In this document: one piece after another, positions 41,145-51,909 of the stretch | How the letters are laid out: each line of letters opens with the position of its first letter | How positions within the stretch are numbered: position 1 is the stretch's first letter | Assembly: GCF_900538055.1 (NCBI RefSeq) | Contig: NZ_UZAC03000001.1 | Location: forward strand, 1,674,001 to 1,738,000 | DNA: 64,000 nt | From: Pasteuria penetrans | GTDB taxonomy: Bacteria; Bacillota; Bacilli; Thermoactinomycetales; Thermoactinomycetaceae | Direction of reading: 5' to 3' | Notes under the pieces: generated by a model | Databases searched by the model: none | Seen by the model: the letters and a program-made list of their open reading frames with translations, nothing else | What the model was told of the DNA's origin: nothing | Translations under genes and position numbers: made by a program

Positions 41145-44052
41145 GGGACCGTGCAATTTCTTGTGGGGAATGCCCTATCTATGAATCTAGTCTCACCTTT
41201 TCGTAAAGCAATTGAGTAACATAATAACATTTTGTTATGACACTGTTCCTGTTTTGGTATCCCATGGGTATTTATCTTATTTCATATGAATTTTTATAAA
41301 ATTTTTACTAGGTCCTTGCGCGGAAGACGAACATTGTGTTGTAGTAAGATCCATCCTGTTTATGGTACGTACAAAAACAACAAAAAATCCGTAATGTTGT
41401 CAACATTACGGATAAGATGGAACAAGGTTCCATTACCATTACCATGGACAAAGCGATCTGATCAACAAATAGGGCACGATCGCACGATCTGCAGTGAAAA
41501 AGAATGAAGCGTTATTATGTAAAAAGGGGATGACTCATGCCCCCTATCTCTGATAGAATATTGATCATCAACAAACAATAAACTCAGAGGAGGGAAAACA
41601 TGAGCATCCACACCCATAATACAACATTATCAGGAAAAATCAATATCCAAAAAGAAGAGTCATGGATAGCTAGAAATTCGATGAAGATAGGCGACCGGTC
41701 CATTGACTCCCCGTATTGTGGAAAAACACTGAAAAGTACGTGTCCCTTCTGTCATAGCCATAATGTCTTAATAGATGAGAAACTGATTCTAACCGATAGG
41801 ACCATAGTGGCAATGGCAAACGAAAAGCTGGCCCTAGCCAACGAGACAATGGCAATGGCAAACGAGAAGCTGGCCCTAGCCAACGAGACAATGGCAATGG
41901 CAAACGAGAAGCTGGCCCTAGCCAACAAGGCAACGGCAATGGCAGCAGGGAATAAGGACACAAAATGGTCTGCGGTAGCCGGTGAGATTGGGAAATTACA
42001 TAGTACGAATCCTTCCCCTGCCCCCCAAGAAACGGAACACAACCCACTGATCGAGGATTCTCCATCCATAACTTTGCGTGACGGAAAAGATAAAGGTCCG
42101 GGGAATGCACGATCCGAAGGGGATGGATATCATCAATTGCACGATCCAAAAACTCGGGATCGATTCTTACGTGCTCAACGTTTTTTCGATGATCTCAAGG
42201 AGGGAATTACCTCATGGGGTCCCAAGGAGTGGGAGGAATCTAGGCATCTGATTGAGAAACTGCTATTATTGTGTTGCCCATCGAATCACAAGGAAAAAAC
42301 GAAGGATTCCTTTCCCCTGAATGGCGTTACTAGCCTTATGTTCCATCACGACGGTGGTAGTATTTTGATGCGGGCGCTGATTGGATTGTTAAAAAACGCA
42401 TGGATCCCAGAGATAGACCCTCTAACCGACCCAAAGAATTGGAAACCCGTTGTCGAGGACCTATGTAACTTACGCATGCGTGTAGATCGAACCCTCCATT
42501 GTCTGAAATATCCCCAGGATGAGGGGAATGGGGTCTATCATCGCGGATATAGCACACTGTTTGGGGAACTAGATCTAGAGGTTCCTAGGACAAGATGGGG
42601 ATTTTCACCGTACTCGTTACCACGTTATCAGAGTGCAAAGAATACCCTCAAAGATTTCGTTTATCGTCTTTATCTTCCGGGCCTCTCCTTGCGAAAAATT
42701 AGTAAACTATTGGAGGAAGGATTCAACCTTCGGACGCCCCCGGAAACGCTTTCGCAGTGGTTGCAACCTTATTACAACGATGCTATACAATATTTCGAAA
42801 GGGATCTGAGCACGACAGTATATACAGCCATAGGTATGGATACCCTCTTTGTTCCCATTCGGGAGGAGGGTCGTTATGTTTCGAAGGCGATCGCAGTCAG
42901 CACGGGTATCACGGCGGAGGGGAGGCGGGATATAATAGGGATCACCCCCTCGCCTGATGAGAATGTGGAATCCTATGATCAGCATATAGGGAAACTAAAG
43001 GAACGGGGCCTGAATGTCAACGATATACGTATCGTTACCACAGATGGGCATAGGGCTTTTCCCTTAGTTGTACGCAAGCATTTTCCTCACCATACGGTTC
43101 ACCAACGATGTTACGTTCACGCGATTCGTAACATCATGAATGCAGCTCCTAAAAGTATGAAGAAGGAAATGGCTAAGGACGCTTCTTACGTCTTACGGTC
43201 TGGGGATATGGGACAGGCACTAGAACGGTGGTCCGAGTGTGCAGGGAAGTATCGGTTTGGAAATAAGGCGACATGCGAAGCATGGGAAAGGCTCAGTCCT
43301 AAAAAAATCTCCTTGAGTTTGCAAGCGGCATCCATAACCCAAAACCCCATACTTCTGCCCTATATACTATCCACGAACTACACGGAATCGCTGAATGCTC
43401 TGTTTCGTGAGAGAACGAATAGCAAAAAAGGTGGATTCGTTAGTCTTGAGGTAGCGATGAAGGAATTGATGCTTACCGCTTTCTATTGGGTGGGGAAACA
43501 AAAAGAAAACCCCAACCCATTGCCTGTCGAGGATCTTCTTTCGATCCCTGCTGACTACGAGTCCGAAATTTCGAACGGAGAACCTCTCCCCACCACGGCT
43601 TATGACTTTCATCCCCTCTTATGCACGGAACAAGGGCGGGGTTGTATGGACGATGTCCATACCCTTGATTTCTAGCTAGCACCTTTTGGGGAAAATCCGT
43701 CTAAGGCGCCACGACGGTTTTTCCCCGGGAAACTCCCTCCATCCGACGAGTTCTTCCACGGAACGGAGGTACCATATTCCTTCCTTCCAGCATCAGACTG
43801 GGTATCCGCCGCCCATCTCAATATCCATTATACCCCTAAATCTCACAACGGCCTGTCCAGCCCATTATTTTCTGAATTTACAATAAATTAGTGATTAAAG
43901 GAAACACCTTATAAATATAAGATAAATACCCCTGGGATACCAAAACAGGAACAGTGTCATAACAAAATGTTATTATGTTACTCAATTGCTTTACGAAAAG
44001 GTGAGACTAGATTCATAGATAGGGCATTCCCCACAAGAAATTGCACGGTCCC
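41145..44052 (+). mobile_element. IS256-like element, copy B
   Basis: Starts and ends with the same long inverted repeats as copy A. It is nearly identical to A along its whole length, apart from a short deletion after the gene (near 43785). It sits between the 144-bp repeat and the tail of another Mutator-like transposase (44056-44523), so it interrupted or joined older elements. The flanks TTTCAGGCC and GAAATGAAA do not match, so recombination after insertion is likely. Confidence 0.85.
41600..43675 (+). CDS. IS256/Mutator-type transposase, copy B
   Basis: The protein has 691 residues, same length as copy A, with the same D414, D482 and E596 and three 14-residue N-terminal repeats. Visible differences from copy A are few (for example VAMANEK for MAIANEK in the first repeat, FPLNGVTSL for LPLDDITSL, RWGF for RWEF, DMGQ for DMRQ). 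None touch the catalytic residues, so both copies should be active or recently active. ATG 41600 follows GAGGAGGG. Confidence 0.9.
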   Translation: MSIHTHNTTLSGKINIQKEESWIARNSMKIGDRSIDSPYCGKTLKSTCPFCHSHNVLIDEKLILTDRTIVAMANEKLALANETMAMANEKLALANETMAMANEKLALANKATAMAAGNKDTKWSAVAGEIGKLHSTNPSPAPQETEHNPLIEDSPSITLRDGKDKGPGNARSEGDGYHQLHDPKTRDRFLRAQRFFDDLKEGITSWGPKEWEESRHLIEKLLLLCCPSNHKEKTKDSFPLNGVTSLMFHHDGGSILMRALIGLLKNAWIPEIDPLTDPKNWKPVVEDLCNLRMRVDRTLHCLKYPQDEGNGVYHRGYSTLFGELDLEVPRTRWGFSPYSLPRYQSAKNTLKDFVYRLYLPGLSLRKISKLLEEGFNLRTPPETLSQWLQPYYNDAIQYFERDLSTTVYTAIGMDTLFVPIREEGRYVSKAIAVSTGITAEGRRDIIGITPSPDENVESYDQHIGKLKERGLNVNDIRIVTTDGHRAFPLVVRKHFPHHTVHQRCYVHAIRNIMNAAPKSMKKEMAKDASYVLRSGDMGQALERWSECAGKYRFGNKATCEAWERLSPKKISLSLQAASITQNPILLPYILSTNYTESLNALFRERTNSKKGGFVSLEVAMKELMLTAFYWVGKQKENPNPLPVEDLLSIPADYESEISNGEPLPTTAYDFHPLLCTEQGRGCMDDVHTLDF

Positions 44053-44055
44053 GAA

Positions 44056-44523
44056 ATGAAAGACGCTATAGAATACTTATGTGTAAATATAGAATCACAT
44101 ACGAATGTTGTCAAGTTTTTTAGTAATCCAGAAATTATTAGGGTTTTATTGAATACTAATAGGATTGAGAGTATGAATAGGCTCATAAGCCGCTGGGCTG
44201 ATTGGAAAGGTGGATTTCGCAGCACAGAGGAACAAGAGAGAGCAGCCCACATAGCTGGACTGAGGATGGAAAAATCCCCCCTTATTTTCCCATTCAAGGA
44301 AGGGGATCTAATCCTTGATGAAGAAATTTCTGATAAGGAAAAATGTTTTGAGTTTAGAATAGGGCGTGTCGAGAAAAACTGTCGGAGTCTTATGGAGATA
44401 TGTATAAAGGGATGGAAAGGAGATTGCCAAGAATTGGGGAACATCCTTGCCTCGTTGGCAAAACAAACTATTGAATGTTGCAATGGGCTATTATGGATAC
44501 GGCATAATCAGCTTTTGTTATAG
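44056..44523 (+). pseudogene. C-terminal fragment of another Mutator-like transposase
   Basis: The 156-codon frame carries LLNTNRIESMNRLISRWADW and KGGFRSTEEQE. This corresponds to the last catalytic Glu region of IS256-type enzymes (compare TNYTESLNALFRERTNSKKG in copies A and B). The sequence is clearly a different subfamily. It begins 4 bases after the end of IS copy B, so the apparent ATG is fortuitous and the N-terminal part is lost. A continuation in another frame runs to about 44737. Confidence 0.65.
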
Positions 44524-44870
44524 AAAAAGGCTACAATGGTTTGATACGTCCTGGTGGTATCCGGCTTACCACCGTACCAGATTCCCCGATGTCCTCTCGA
44601 GATTGCCCCCCAAACGTTGCCCCATATCGTGTTTCTGGAATTTCTTGATTTCAATGAATGCTGTTGGGGTATCACCCTACAAAAATTTTCACGGTCTCCT
44701 GCCTCACCTTGCTTTTGACTTTTACCCCAGCGTATAATGCTTAAGAAAGTACTGTTATGGTCCCAAGAAGTTTGATTGGTTACTGAGTCTACCCTTCCCA
44801 GTTGGGAATTTGTTCCCTTAAAAAAATATTATTAAGGACCGTCGTATCATAAATAAACCATCCCATAAAT

Positions 44871-45625
44871 GTCGAGTAGGGCTGGCATCTCAGCCAACCC
44901 TCTCACAGAACCACACGTACTACTCTCGCATTATATAGCTCTTATGATCCCATAGGATTTTTCCCACTTAGAACACCAGTCTGGTGTCACGTTCTTCGTA
45001 CCTTCCTCTGCTGTGTTCTATCCGGGTTTCGATCCCATGTTGCTCGGTCCAACTTGCGATCATCTCCTTATCGCAGATTGTGCATCCAGTTAGACCCATC
45101 AGGTCTAACCCACGATCATCTCCTTGCTTCGGAATTGTACGTCGGCTGGTCCAGGCGGACCATTCAACCCCTTCGCTCCGCCCTCATTGACAAGGGTTTC
45201 TTCACTACTATGAGTTGATCCGACTCTGTTCACGGAAGCTCCTCGGTAACCCTTAGCCCTTTTTTTACACCTGGCCTTAGCCAGGTGTCCGTGCGACAGT
45301 CTTTCGTGGTTCCCTATAAGGGCCTAAATCAGGTTCATTCCATCTGTGCACCGGATGCCGCCAGGACAGTAGATGGTTCACCCTCTATGACTTCATTCCA
45401 AGGATAGGTCCCTTGTTTCGACATCGACTGTGACTTTAGATGCTTTTCTCCAATGGTTTGCTTTACTAATCTCCATGATTCATACCTGACAGGATTCTTT
45501 CGCCCTGCCTTTTCCCAGAACGGCTCACCACCTTTGCTCTTTACCCCAGCAGCACTAGGCGGTTTGTAACCTGCTACCTATCAAGGCCGAGCAACCTTCA
45601 TCTCCTGAACGACTTCTTGACACAT
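44871..45625 (-). mobile_element. Group II intron without reverse transcriptase (copy B)
   Basis: Read on the minus strand, the 5' side starts GTGTCAAGAAGTCG. Further in come GAGATTAGTAAAGC and GTCGATGTCGAAACAAGG. The beginning of an intron protein is recognisable (ESRIDSHSSEE-like region near 45190-45240). The 3' side has a domain V-like 34-base element (44908-44941), GAGCTATATA...GTGTGGTTC. A domain VI-like hairpin GGCTGAGATGCCAGCC follows, ending CCTACTCGAC. The coding part of the reverse transcriptase is missing. It could be mobilised only with help from another intron protein. The boundaries are approximate. Confidence 0.65.
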
Positions 45626-45714
45626 AATTCCACATCGGAAGGATGATTTGGACTTACCGTGAATAATATACGACTCTGCAGGGAAGTTTATCTTTCTTCT
45701 ATTTCCTCTGTTTC

Positions 45715-45835
45715 ATAAGTTAATGTTGGGAAGCCGTCTGTCCTCTAGTCTCCTTAATGTTTTTTGTATGGATAAGGAAAAATATATAGAAAGGATCGAT
45801 AGCTTTTCCATTATCTCTTACCATAACCCAAATAG
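45715..45835 (-). repeat. Inverted copy of the IS1182-type 5' end
   Basis: Reverse-complemented, this segment matches 35700-35815 in a diverged form. It includes the leader with GGAAAAGC and the start of the gene (ATGTTGGGAAGCC region equals the MASQR start). The rest of that transposase gene is absent. Confidence 0.6.
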
Positions 45836-46158
45836 CACCTTCCCCCACCTTTAGACACACTCAGTCATGGGTGATGGATTAAGCAGGCTCTTACCTATGT
45901 GGTTATGAAAATTATGCAGATGATTCCAACATCCTACCCTGTTTTAAAGTAAGGAATCCGTGTTGTGGATGTTAAAATTTTCCTTCATTTACGTCTGATA
46001 CTCCGAAGACAGAATCCGGAGAGATTTAAAGTGTTACCCTGCTATCGGAGTTGGTAACAGAAAAATAAGGGTTATTACATATAAGTTGTCACCCATTCTC
46101 GGGAAAATTCCCGGCCTTATTCAGATGGCTGGAGGGGGAATATATCATTCTATTAGCA
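45836..46158. other. Spacer without a supported gene
   Basis: No protein-like frame is seen. A purine-rich GGAGGGGGAATA (46131-46142) lies about 17 bases before the next gene, too far for a normal ribosome site. Confidence 0.35.
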
Positions 46159-46620
46159 ATGCTAACAGTGCTGATAAAGAAGATTTTTACGGTGTCAACT
46201 GGTTTCGTTCTTCGGGGTATCTTATATGTTGCAATTGGCTTATTCTTTATGTTGCCTTTTGTACCAGGCCCCGGGACGCCGTTTCTCATTGTGGGGCTTT
46301 TTTATTTATCAAAAAGATACATATGGGCAAAGACTGCATTATTCAAGGTGTTGTACTGGTTAGACAGGTTCTTAAAACTGGGTAAGCGGTGGAAGGGCAG
46401 ATTGTGTAATCGTTATCCTCATGCTTATCACAAGGTAGCCTCCATATCACACAGGAGCAAAGGTGTATATCATCATAGACTTTCCCCTTGGTTTAGTAAA
46501 AACTTTCCAAAATTTTTCACATCATGCAAAGAGATCTGTAGAAATATTCAAATTGACAAACATTTGGAAAGTGCACGTCGTGAGTACACTCAAAGCAAGA
46601 GCAAAAAAAATGATGACTAA
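46159..46620 (+). CDS. PGPG-motif membrane protein
   Basis: The protein has 153 residues. Residues 1-50 contain two hydrophobic segments (VSTGFVLRGILYVAIGLFFM and PGTPFLIVGLFYLS) joined by the turn PFVPGPGTP. This resembles the PGPGW family of small membrane proteins with unknown role. The C-terminal 100 residues are strongly basic and lack membrane segments, ending ESARREYTQSKSKKNDD. The start is uncertain: ATG 46159 or an in-frame GTG 9 bases later. It is one of few non-mobile genes in this part and stands alone. Confidence 0.55.
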   Translation: MLTVLIKKIFTVSTGFVLRGILYVAIGLFFMLPFVPGPGTPFLIVGLFYLSKRYIWAKTALFKVLYWLDRFLKLGKRWKGRLCNRYPHAYHKVASISHRSKGVYHHRLSPWFSKNFPKFFTSCKEICRNIQIDKHLESARREYTQSKSKKNDD

Positions 46621-47034
46621 ACGACAACATTAACAAGTATATTCTACATAATTATAAAAAAGAATAACTGGTGCCTTTTCCGAAAAAAATATCAGACTTA
46701 TTAGAGTATTTTTGTAAATTAAATGACATGTTTTGGAAAATGTTTATATTATTAATTAGTATGCGTAAGTACTTCGTGTGTAAGTACTTTGGGGTTAAAA
46801 GGTACCCTTTTCTGGGGGAGGGCAGCATCCGAACGGGTGTGTGCATTTTCTGAGGGGATTTTTAGTCCTACCTGTTTGATCCCTTTGGGTGACCTTTCCC
46901 TGTATTTTTTTAGGCATAATTATTTTATTAATTTGTATAGATAGAAAATTCGTTCCCGTCTTCCGGCCTCCTCTCATCCATTCTTATTATGAATCCTATA
47001 GGGATTGGGAAAAAAAGGCGATTCTTAGGGGTTA
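46621..47034. other. AT-rich spacer
   Basis: Short open frames on both strands are not convincing. The Mutator-like element end GGTTAGGTGAGATAG begins near 47031. Confidence 0.35.
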
Positions 47035-48211
47035 GGTGAGATAGAAAAGGGAAATACAAGACAAGAGTGGGGAAATAGATAGAGGAAACATACGCTCAGT
47101 TTTTTGAAATGAAAACCTTAAGATAGGAAGGTTGATCTTATGATTCCAATTGGTTTGGATATAAACAGAATGGAAAAAAATATTGAAGAACGTATACAAC
47201 ATTACGAACAAAAGGGTTTGTTGCTACAGGAATCCATCCCCCATGTAGTGAAAGAGATCGAGGAAGATTCTGAATGGGGTCCTGGTTCCATGGGGGTGGC
47301 TTATACTTTTATAGCCAATGATCAGTTTAAAAAACAAGTTTTGGGTGGCCGAGAGAGACACCAAAGAGGTCCTGATTTCCCGAAAGTAGCTCGAAATGGT
47401 TATAAAAAACGTAAAAAACGCACCAGCAAAGGAATTGTGGTTTACTATGACCCGCAGCCAAGAAAAGGTCATTTCCGATCTGCGGTTACTAAACCCTACA
47501 AAAAATGCACGAAGTCGTGTGCAGATATCCTTTCCTCCTTACGTAAGGCTGGTATGTCCATAAAAAAAATATCCAAATTTTCAAATGATATTCTTCGATC
47601 AAAAATCTCATGCTCCATTGTATCAAGATTACTTATAGGACATCTAAATGAATAGAATAGGGGATTCAATGAGGAACCCATAAGAAACCCGCATGAAATT
47701 AGGACCGTAAAAGTGGATGCCTACTACAAACCCGTTCGTGGATTCGGGAAAGTAGCTGTCTATGTCATAAAGGCGAGTAGGAAAAACACATCAGGGATCA
47801 AAACGGATGAGGTTTTATCCAGTTTGGTCCATTTCCCCGAAACAGCTGAGACTTGGCGTGAAGCCCTCCAAAATGTTTACGATCGCGGTCTACGGATGGG
47901 TGGTCCCGATACTCCTTTTATTGCTGATGGTCACAAGGGAATTAGAAAGGCACTGAGCCAGGTATATCCCGAAGCAGGTTTTCAAGGGTGTCAGTTCCAC
48001 AAAATGGTGAATCTTTACCAGACCTTCAAAAAGGATCAATCGAGAAAAAAAGGAATAAAGTGGGAACCCATCCGAAGCCGGATTTATCAAGACATTTTTC
48101 ACGTTCTTGACAAAAAGGAGGCCCTTCGTGGCTTGATACGCTTTAGTGATGACTATCAATCCAGTTTGCCCAAGCCTCGTTGAAGGGTCTATGGGCTTCC
48201 TTTGATGATGT
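47035..48211 (+). mobile_element. Truncated copy of the Mutator-like element
   Basis: The left end (47031-47085) matches 49672-49720, and the body matches the intact copy up to GATGATGTG near 48211. There the 144-bp repeat takes over, so the last third of the gene and the right end are missing. Confidence 0.75.
47140..48183 (+). pseudogene. Mutator-like transposase, broken copy
   Basis: The reading frame follows the 445-residue enzyme at 49777 closely. It has an in-frame TAG at 47653 (after GHLNE), an extra codon at 47899-47901 (GLRMGGPDT) and a shift near 48175. It then ends by truncation. The second catalytic Asp (IADGHKGIRKAL) is still visible; the final Glu region is lost. Confidence 0.85.
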
Positions 48212-48355
48212 GGGGACGGTCAGATCTTTCTGTACGGAACCTCCATACGTCAAAAAACCCGCTCCAGTAAGGAGCATGGTTTTATTTGTTTAAAAATGTT
48301 AATTGGGAATCCAACCCGAACCCTTGTATCTATCTTTCTCTATACCTTTCAGGCC
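48212..48355. repeat. 144-bp repeat, copy 2
   Basis: Near-identical to 41001-41144, including the hairpin. It begins exactly where the truncated Mutator-like copy breaks off, so it probably marks the end of another, unrecognised element or a recombination point. Confidence 0.75.
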
Positions 48356-48439
48356 TCATTGGGTATGATTTAATATATATTCATAGATGCATTTATATTA
48401 TTATTTTTATTTGATAATTATGAATATGATACAAGGATT

Positions 48440-48860
48440 GCCCCTATCGTGTCAGATTCAGATGTTGATGATCCCCATAATGTGTACTTGTGAGGCCTGT
48501 AAAACCTTGTTGGGGGTTCCCAAAGGCCCGGTAACACTTGCACACTTACATTGCAGTGTTAGGGATTCCGTCTCTTCCATTAGACCCAGGGGATTGGGAA
48601 GTTCCACTGGCACCCATATCATACCCCGGTGGTGTATCAGACCTTGTGGAACCTAGGGAGAGACCAGCGGGAAATCGCTAACAGATGCGGTATCCGGATC
48701 AGGACTGGGCCTAAATTGTACAGACCCTTGCGCGGGGAATCCGAAACCCAGGGAGGCAGTGGCACCTGTTTTCGGAGATCCTTGTATACTCATGGGACCT
48801 TGATAAACCGGGGGACCAACAGGGGTACCCACAGTGACGCCCCCGGAATCTAATCGAACC
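48440..48860 (-). pseudogene. Probable decayed collagen-like gene
   Basis: On the minus strand several short stretches read as imperfect Gly-X-Y, such as GTPVGPPVYQGPMSIQGSP and, in another frame, GASGTSQSPGSNGRDG. They are broken by stops and shifts. No start or complete end is visible. The call rests on this weak pattern and the presence of collagen-like genes elsewhere. Confidence 0.3.
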
Positions 48861-49671
48861 TACATTCAGGAATTCCGTACATCACCGACGGGATCCCCTA
48901 GATTCTTCCCCCGAAGGGATCGGTCATATCCCACTTTCCGCTGTAAGATTCAAGAGCGGGTAGTCTGTGGTCCCTAAAAATTCCCTATTTGCGTCTTTTC
49001 GATTAACAATTGTTTTTATGTTTTTAATAAATAGATAGAAATTTATTGTTAAATCATATTGTAAATAGCACAAAAGGCATTATAGGGGTGCTTTTTCTCG
49101 GAATCGTGGTTAGATATATCTTCAGAATAATTTTATTTTAATCAGAGGGTTCCCTCTGGAGGAATCCATAGGTCAGCAAAACGTCCCTCCTACACGAAAC
49201 GGGAATCTCAGTAGAACCTAAAGCTCTCCCTCCCCCTGTTTTTGGTCTCTGTTTTTGCCTTTAGTCCCTTGATCTTTTGTTTTGATTCCCTTGTGTTTTT
49301 GTTCTTTTCCCCTTGCCCCCTGGCCTAGGCCAGGGGGTTTTCGCGCCCCTACCCCTCCTCCCCCCAACTCACCATTGTTGTTTGTGTTGGCCTGGCCCAT
49401 TGTGTAATGGCGCCTGGCTTCCCCATCGTGGGGGCTCCAGAATGGCGCTGCTCTGCATGGCCTTCCTTTATCCCTCTCCCTTGTGGGGAAGGGGGGGTTC
49501 TTCTATGACTGTCGTTGCCCTTATGTAGCCCTATGCGACCCTATAGTCCTTCTCACTTTTACATACGCAATTCCCGCTATTGCTCTTGGGAAACAGTCGA
49601 TCCTCTACTCAAAAACTCTGTTCCATGATCCCTTCTGGATCCTCCACGATATGCATGATGATCAACAGGGT
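48861..49671. other. Region without intact gene, with pyrimidine tract and palindrome
   Basis: From 49225 to 49320 the plus strand is almost purely pyrimidine with scattered G, ending at the palindrome listed at 49316. No protein-like frame is supported on either strand. Confidence 0.4.
49316..49342 (+). terminator. 22-bp perfect palindrome followed by T run
   Basis: CCCCCTGGCCTAGGCCAGGGGG is a perfect self-complementary stem, followed by TTTTCG on the plus strand. As RNA it would make a tight terminator-like hairpin. Confidence 0.55.
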
Positions 49672-49776
49672 TAGGTGAGATAGAAAAGGGAAATACAAGA
49701 CAAGAGTGGGGAAATGTATAGAGGACAACCGCTTGGTTTCTGAAATGAAAAACTTAATATAGGAAAGGTTGGTTTT

Positions 49777-51114
49777 ATGATTCCAATTGACTTGGATATA
49801 GACAGAATGGAAAAAAGGATAGAAGAACGTATACAACATTACGAACAGAAAGGATTATCGCTTCAGGAATCCATCCCCCATGTAGTGGAAGAGATCGAGG
49901 AAGATTCTGAATGGGCTCCTGGTTCCATGGGGAGGGCTTATACTTTTATAGCCAATTATCAGTTTAAAAAACAAATTTTAGGTGGACGGGAGAAACACCA
50001 AAGGGGTCCCGATTTCCCAAAAGTAGACCGAAATGGTTATAAAAAACGTAAAAAACGCACCAGCAAAGGAATTGTGGTTTACTATGACCCCCAGCCAAGA
50101 AAAGGGCATTTCCGATCTGCGGTTACTAAACCCTACAAAAAATATACGAAGTCGTGTATAGATATTCTTTCCTCCTTACGTAAGGCCGGTATGTCCATAA
50201 AAAAAATATCCGAATTGTCGAATGATATTCTGCGATCAAAAATCTCACGCTCCACTGTGTCAAGATTACTTATGGGACATCTAAAGGAAGAGAATAGAGG
50301 ATTCAATGAGGAACCCATAAGAAACCCGCATGAAATTAGGACCGTAAAGGTGGATGCTTACTACAAACCCGTTCGTGGATTCGGGAAAGTAGCTGTCTAT
50401 GTCATAAAAGCAAGTAGGAAAAATACATCAGGGATAAAAACAGATGAGGTTTTATCAAGTTTGGTAAATCCCCCCGAAACAGCTGAAACTTGGTATGAAG
50501 CCCTCCAAAATGTTTACGACCGTGGTTTACGGATGGGTCCTGATACCCTTTTTATTGCTGATGGTCATAAGGGAATCAGAAAGGCGCTGAGCCAAGTATA
50601 TCCCGAAGCAGGTTTTCAAGGGTGTCAATTCCACAAAATGGTGAATCTTTACCAGGCCTTCAGAAAGGATAGACCGAGAAAAAAAGGAGTGAAGTGGGAA
50701 CCCATCCGAAGCCGGATTTATCAAGACATTTTTCATGTTCTTGACAAAAAAGAGGCCCTTCATGGCTTGATACGCTTTAGTGATGACTATCAATCCAAGT
50801 TGCCCAAGCTCGTTGAAGGTTTATGGGCTTCCTTTGATGATGTGACAACGTATCTCGATTACGACCTAGCGGATGCTGTTCAGAATCGTACAACGGGTTC
50901 CTTAGAAAGAAATCACAGAGAGGCCAGACGTTATACGAATGGAGTGAGCTGTTATCCTACCCTTGATTCATTCCAAAGGGTGATTGATTCCGTGTATAAA
51001 AATTTCAACTTAGAGCAGGCAAAGAAACTTAGTGGAATGGATAATCACTCTGTGTCCGCATGGGGGCTGGGAGAATTCGCTATCCCTGCCATGTATCCCC
51101 TATCTTCACACTAA
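49777..51114 (+). CDS. Mutator/IS256-superfamily transposase
   Basis: The protein has 445 residues. Residues 130-170 form a helix-turn-helix (ILSSLRKAGMSIKKISELSN). The DDE core has D193 (VKVDAYYKP), D262 (FIADGHKGIRKAL) followed by the family pattern FQGCQFHKMVNLYQ, and Glu in TGSLERNHREARRYT (about 375). It is distant from the 691-residue enzyme of copies A and B. ATG 49777 follows AGGAAAGG. The gene appears intact and is the only complete copy of three. Confidence 0.88.
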   Translation: MIPIDLDIDRMEKRIEERIQHYEQKGLSLQESIPHVVEEIEEDSEWAPGSMGRAYTFIANYQFKKQILGGREKHQRGPDFPKVDRNGYKKRKKRTSKGIVVYYDPQPRKGHFRSAVTKPYKKYTKSCIDILSSLRKAGMSIKKISELSNDILRSKISRSTVSRLLMGHLKEENRGFNEEPIRNPHEIRTVKVDAYYKPVRGFGKVAVYVIKASRKNTSGIKTDEVLSSLVNPPETAETWYEALQNVYDRGLRMGPDTLFIADGHKGIRKALSQVYPEAGFQGCQFHKMVNLYQAFRKDRPRKKGVKWEPIRSRIYQDIFHVLDKKEALHGLIRFSDDYQSKLPKLVEGLWASFDDVTTYLDYDLADAVQNRTTGSLERNHREARRYTNGVSCYPTLDSFQRVIDSVYKNFNLEQAKKLSGMDNHSVSAWGLGEFAIPAMYPLSSH

Positions 51115-51368
51115 AAAAAGAATATTCTTACATTTATTTTCAGGAAAACCAAACTACCCTGGGTATGGGTATGGCTTCCATTTTTTTACATAGTTGCCAT
51201 TTACAGTAATTTTTTATGTTTTATCATAATTTTTAAATTATTGTGTAATTTTAACTTTTATTATGTATGTCAATGGTTATAATTCATTACGATGATATGA
51301 TTTCCGAAGGATGGGGAACCCAAGAAAGTCAACCAGGGGGAGATTACAACCGAAAAAGGGATATCACC
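51112..51368 (+). repeat. 255-bp repeat, right end of the Mutator-like element
   Basis: Near-perfect reverse complement of 35207-35465. With that copy it forms an inverted pair about 16 kb apart that could support inversion of everything between. Confidence 0.75.
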
Positions 51369-51909
51369 GAAATCTGACACCCCACGAGTACAGAAAAATT
51401 ATGAAACAAGTCCCATCTGGGGAACGATCTAGAGTTGTAAAAGTGATCTAAATACAATATTAAACTTTCTATTCAATATAAAAATAAAAAGACATATTTT
51501 GTTTATCATTAATCTATATGTTTAACATAATAAAGACATTATAAATGAAATTATTATTTATTTAACTCATTCTCGCCATTATTTCCCCCCTCTATTCATT
51601 ATCCCCCCACATACTAACGGCTTCGGGTGGTATCAACTTGTTGATAACCACGCGAGGCAGTTGACTGCGTCTGAGAATGGATGGTAGAGATGGTGGGATG
51701 CACGGTAGAGAAGACACAGGGACGAAACAATCCCTTGAACCGTTCTCCGGTATTCCCAAATGGGTTTTCCCATGGGTATTGTTGTAGCTGCTTACACCCC
51801 GCGAGCGCGGGAGATTGTGACATCGGTTGATGAATTGGGAGGCAGTGGGAAAGGGATGATCACGAGCCTAAGGGAACGAACAAGTTATGAATGATAAATA
51901 TAGGAGTTA
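51369..51909. other. Region without a supported gene
   Basis: An AT-rich first half is followed by mixed DNA from 51590. The minus frame at 51614-51823 lacks a ribosome site. A small palindrome, TATCAACTTGTTGATA (51631-51646), is present. Confidence 0.35.

Larger units (their letters stand above)
49672..51368 (+). mobile_element. Mutator-like element, intact copy
   Basis: The left end GGGTTAGGTGAGATAG and the right 255-bp segment (51112-51368) flank one transposase gene. Both ends recur elsewhere: left at 47031 and, inverted, near 31850; right at 35207 and 31332. This defines an element of about 1.7 kb. The outermost bases share only GGTGA-like short similarity, so long terminal repeats are not evident. 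Confidence 0.7.
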
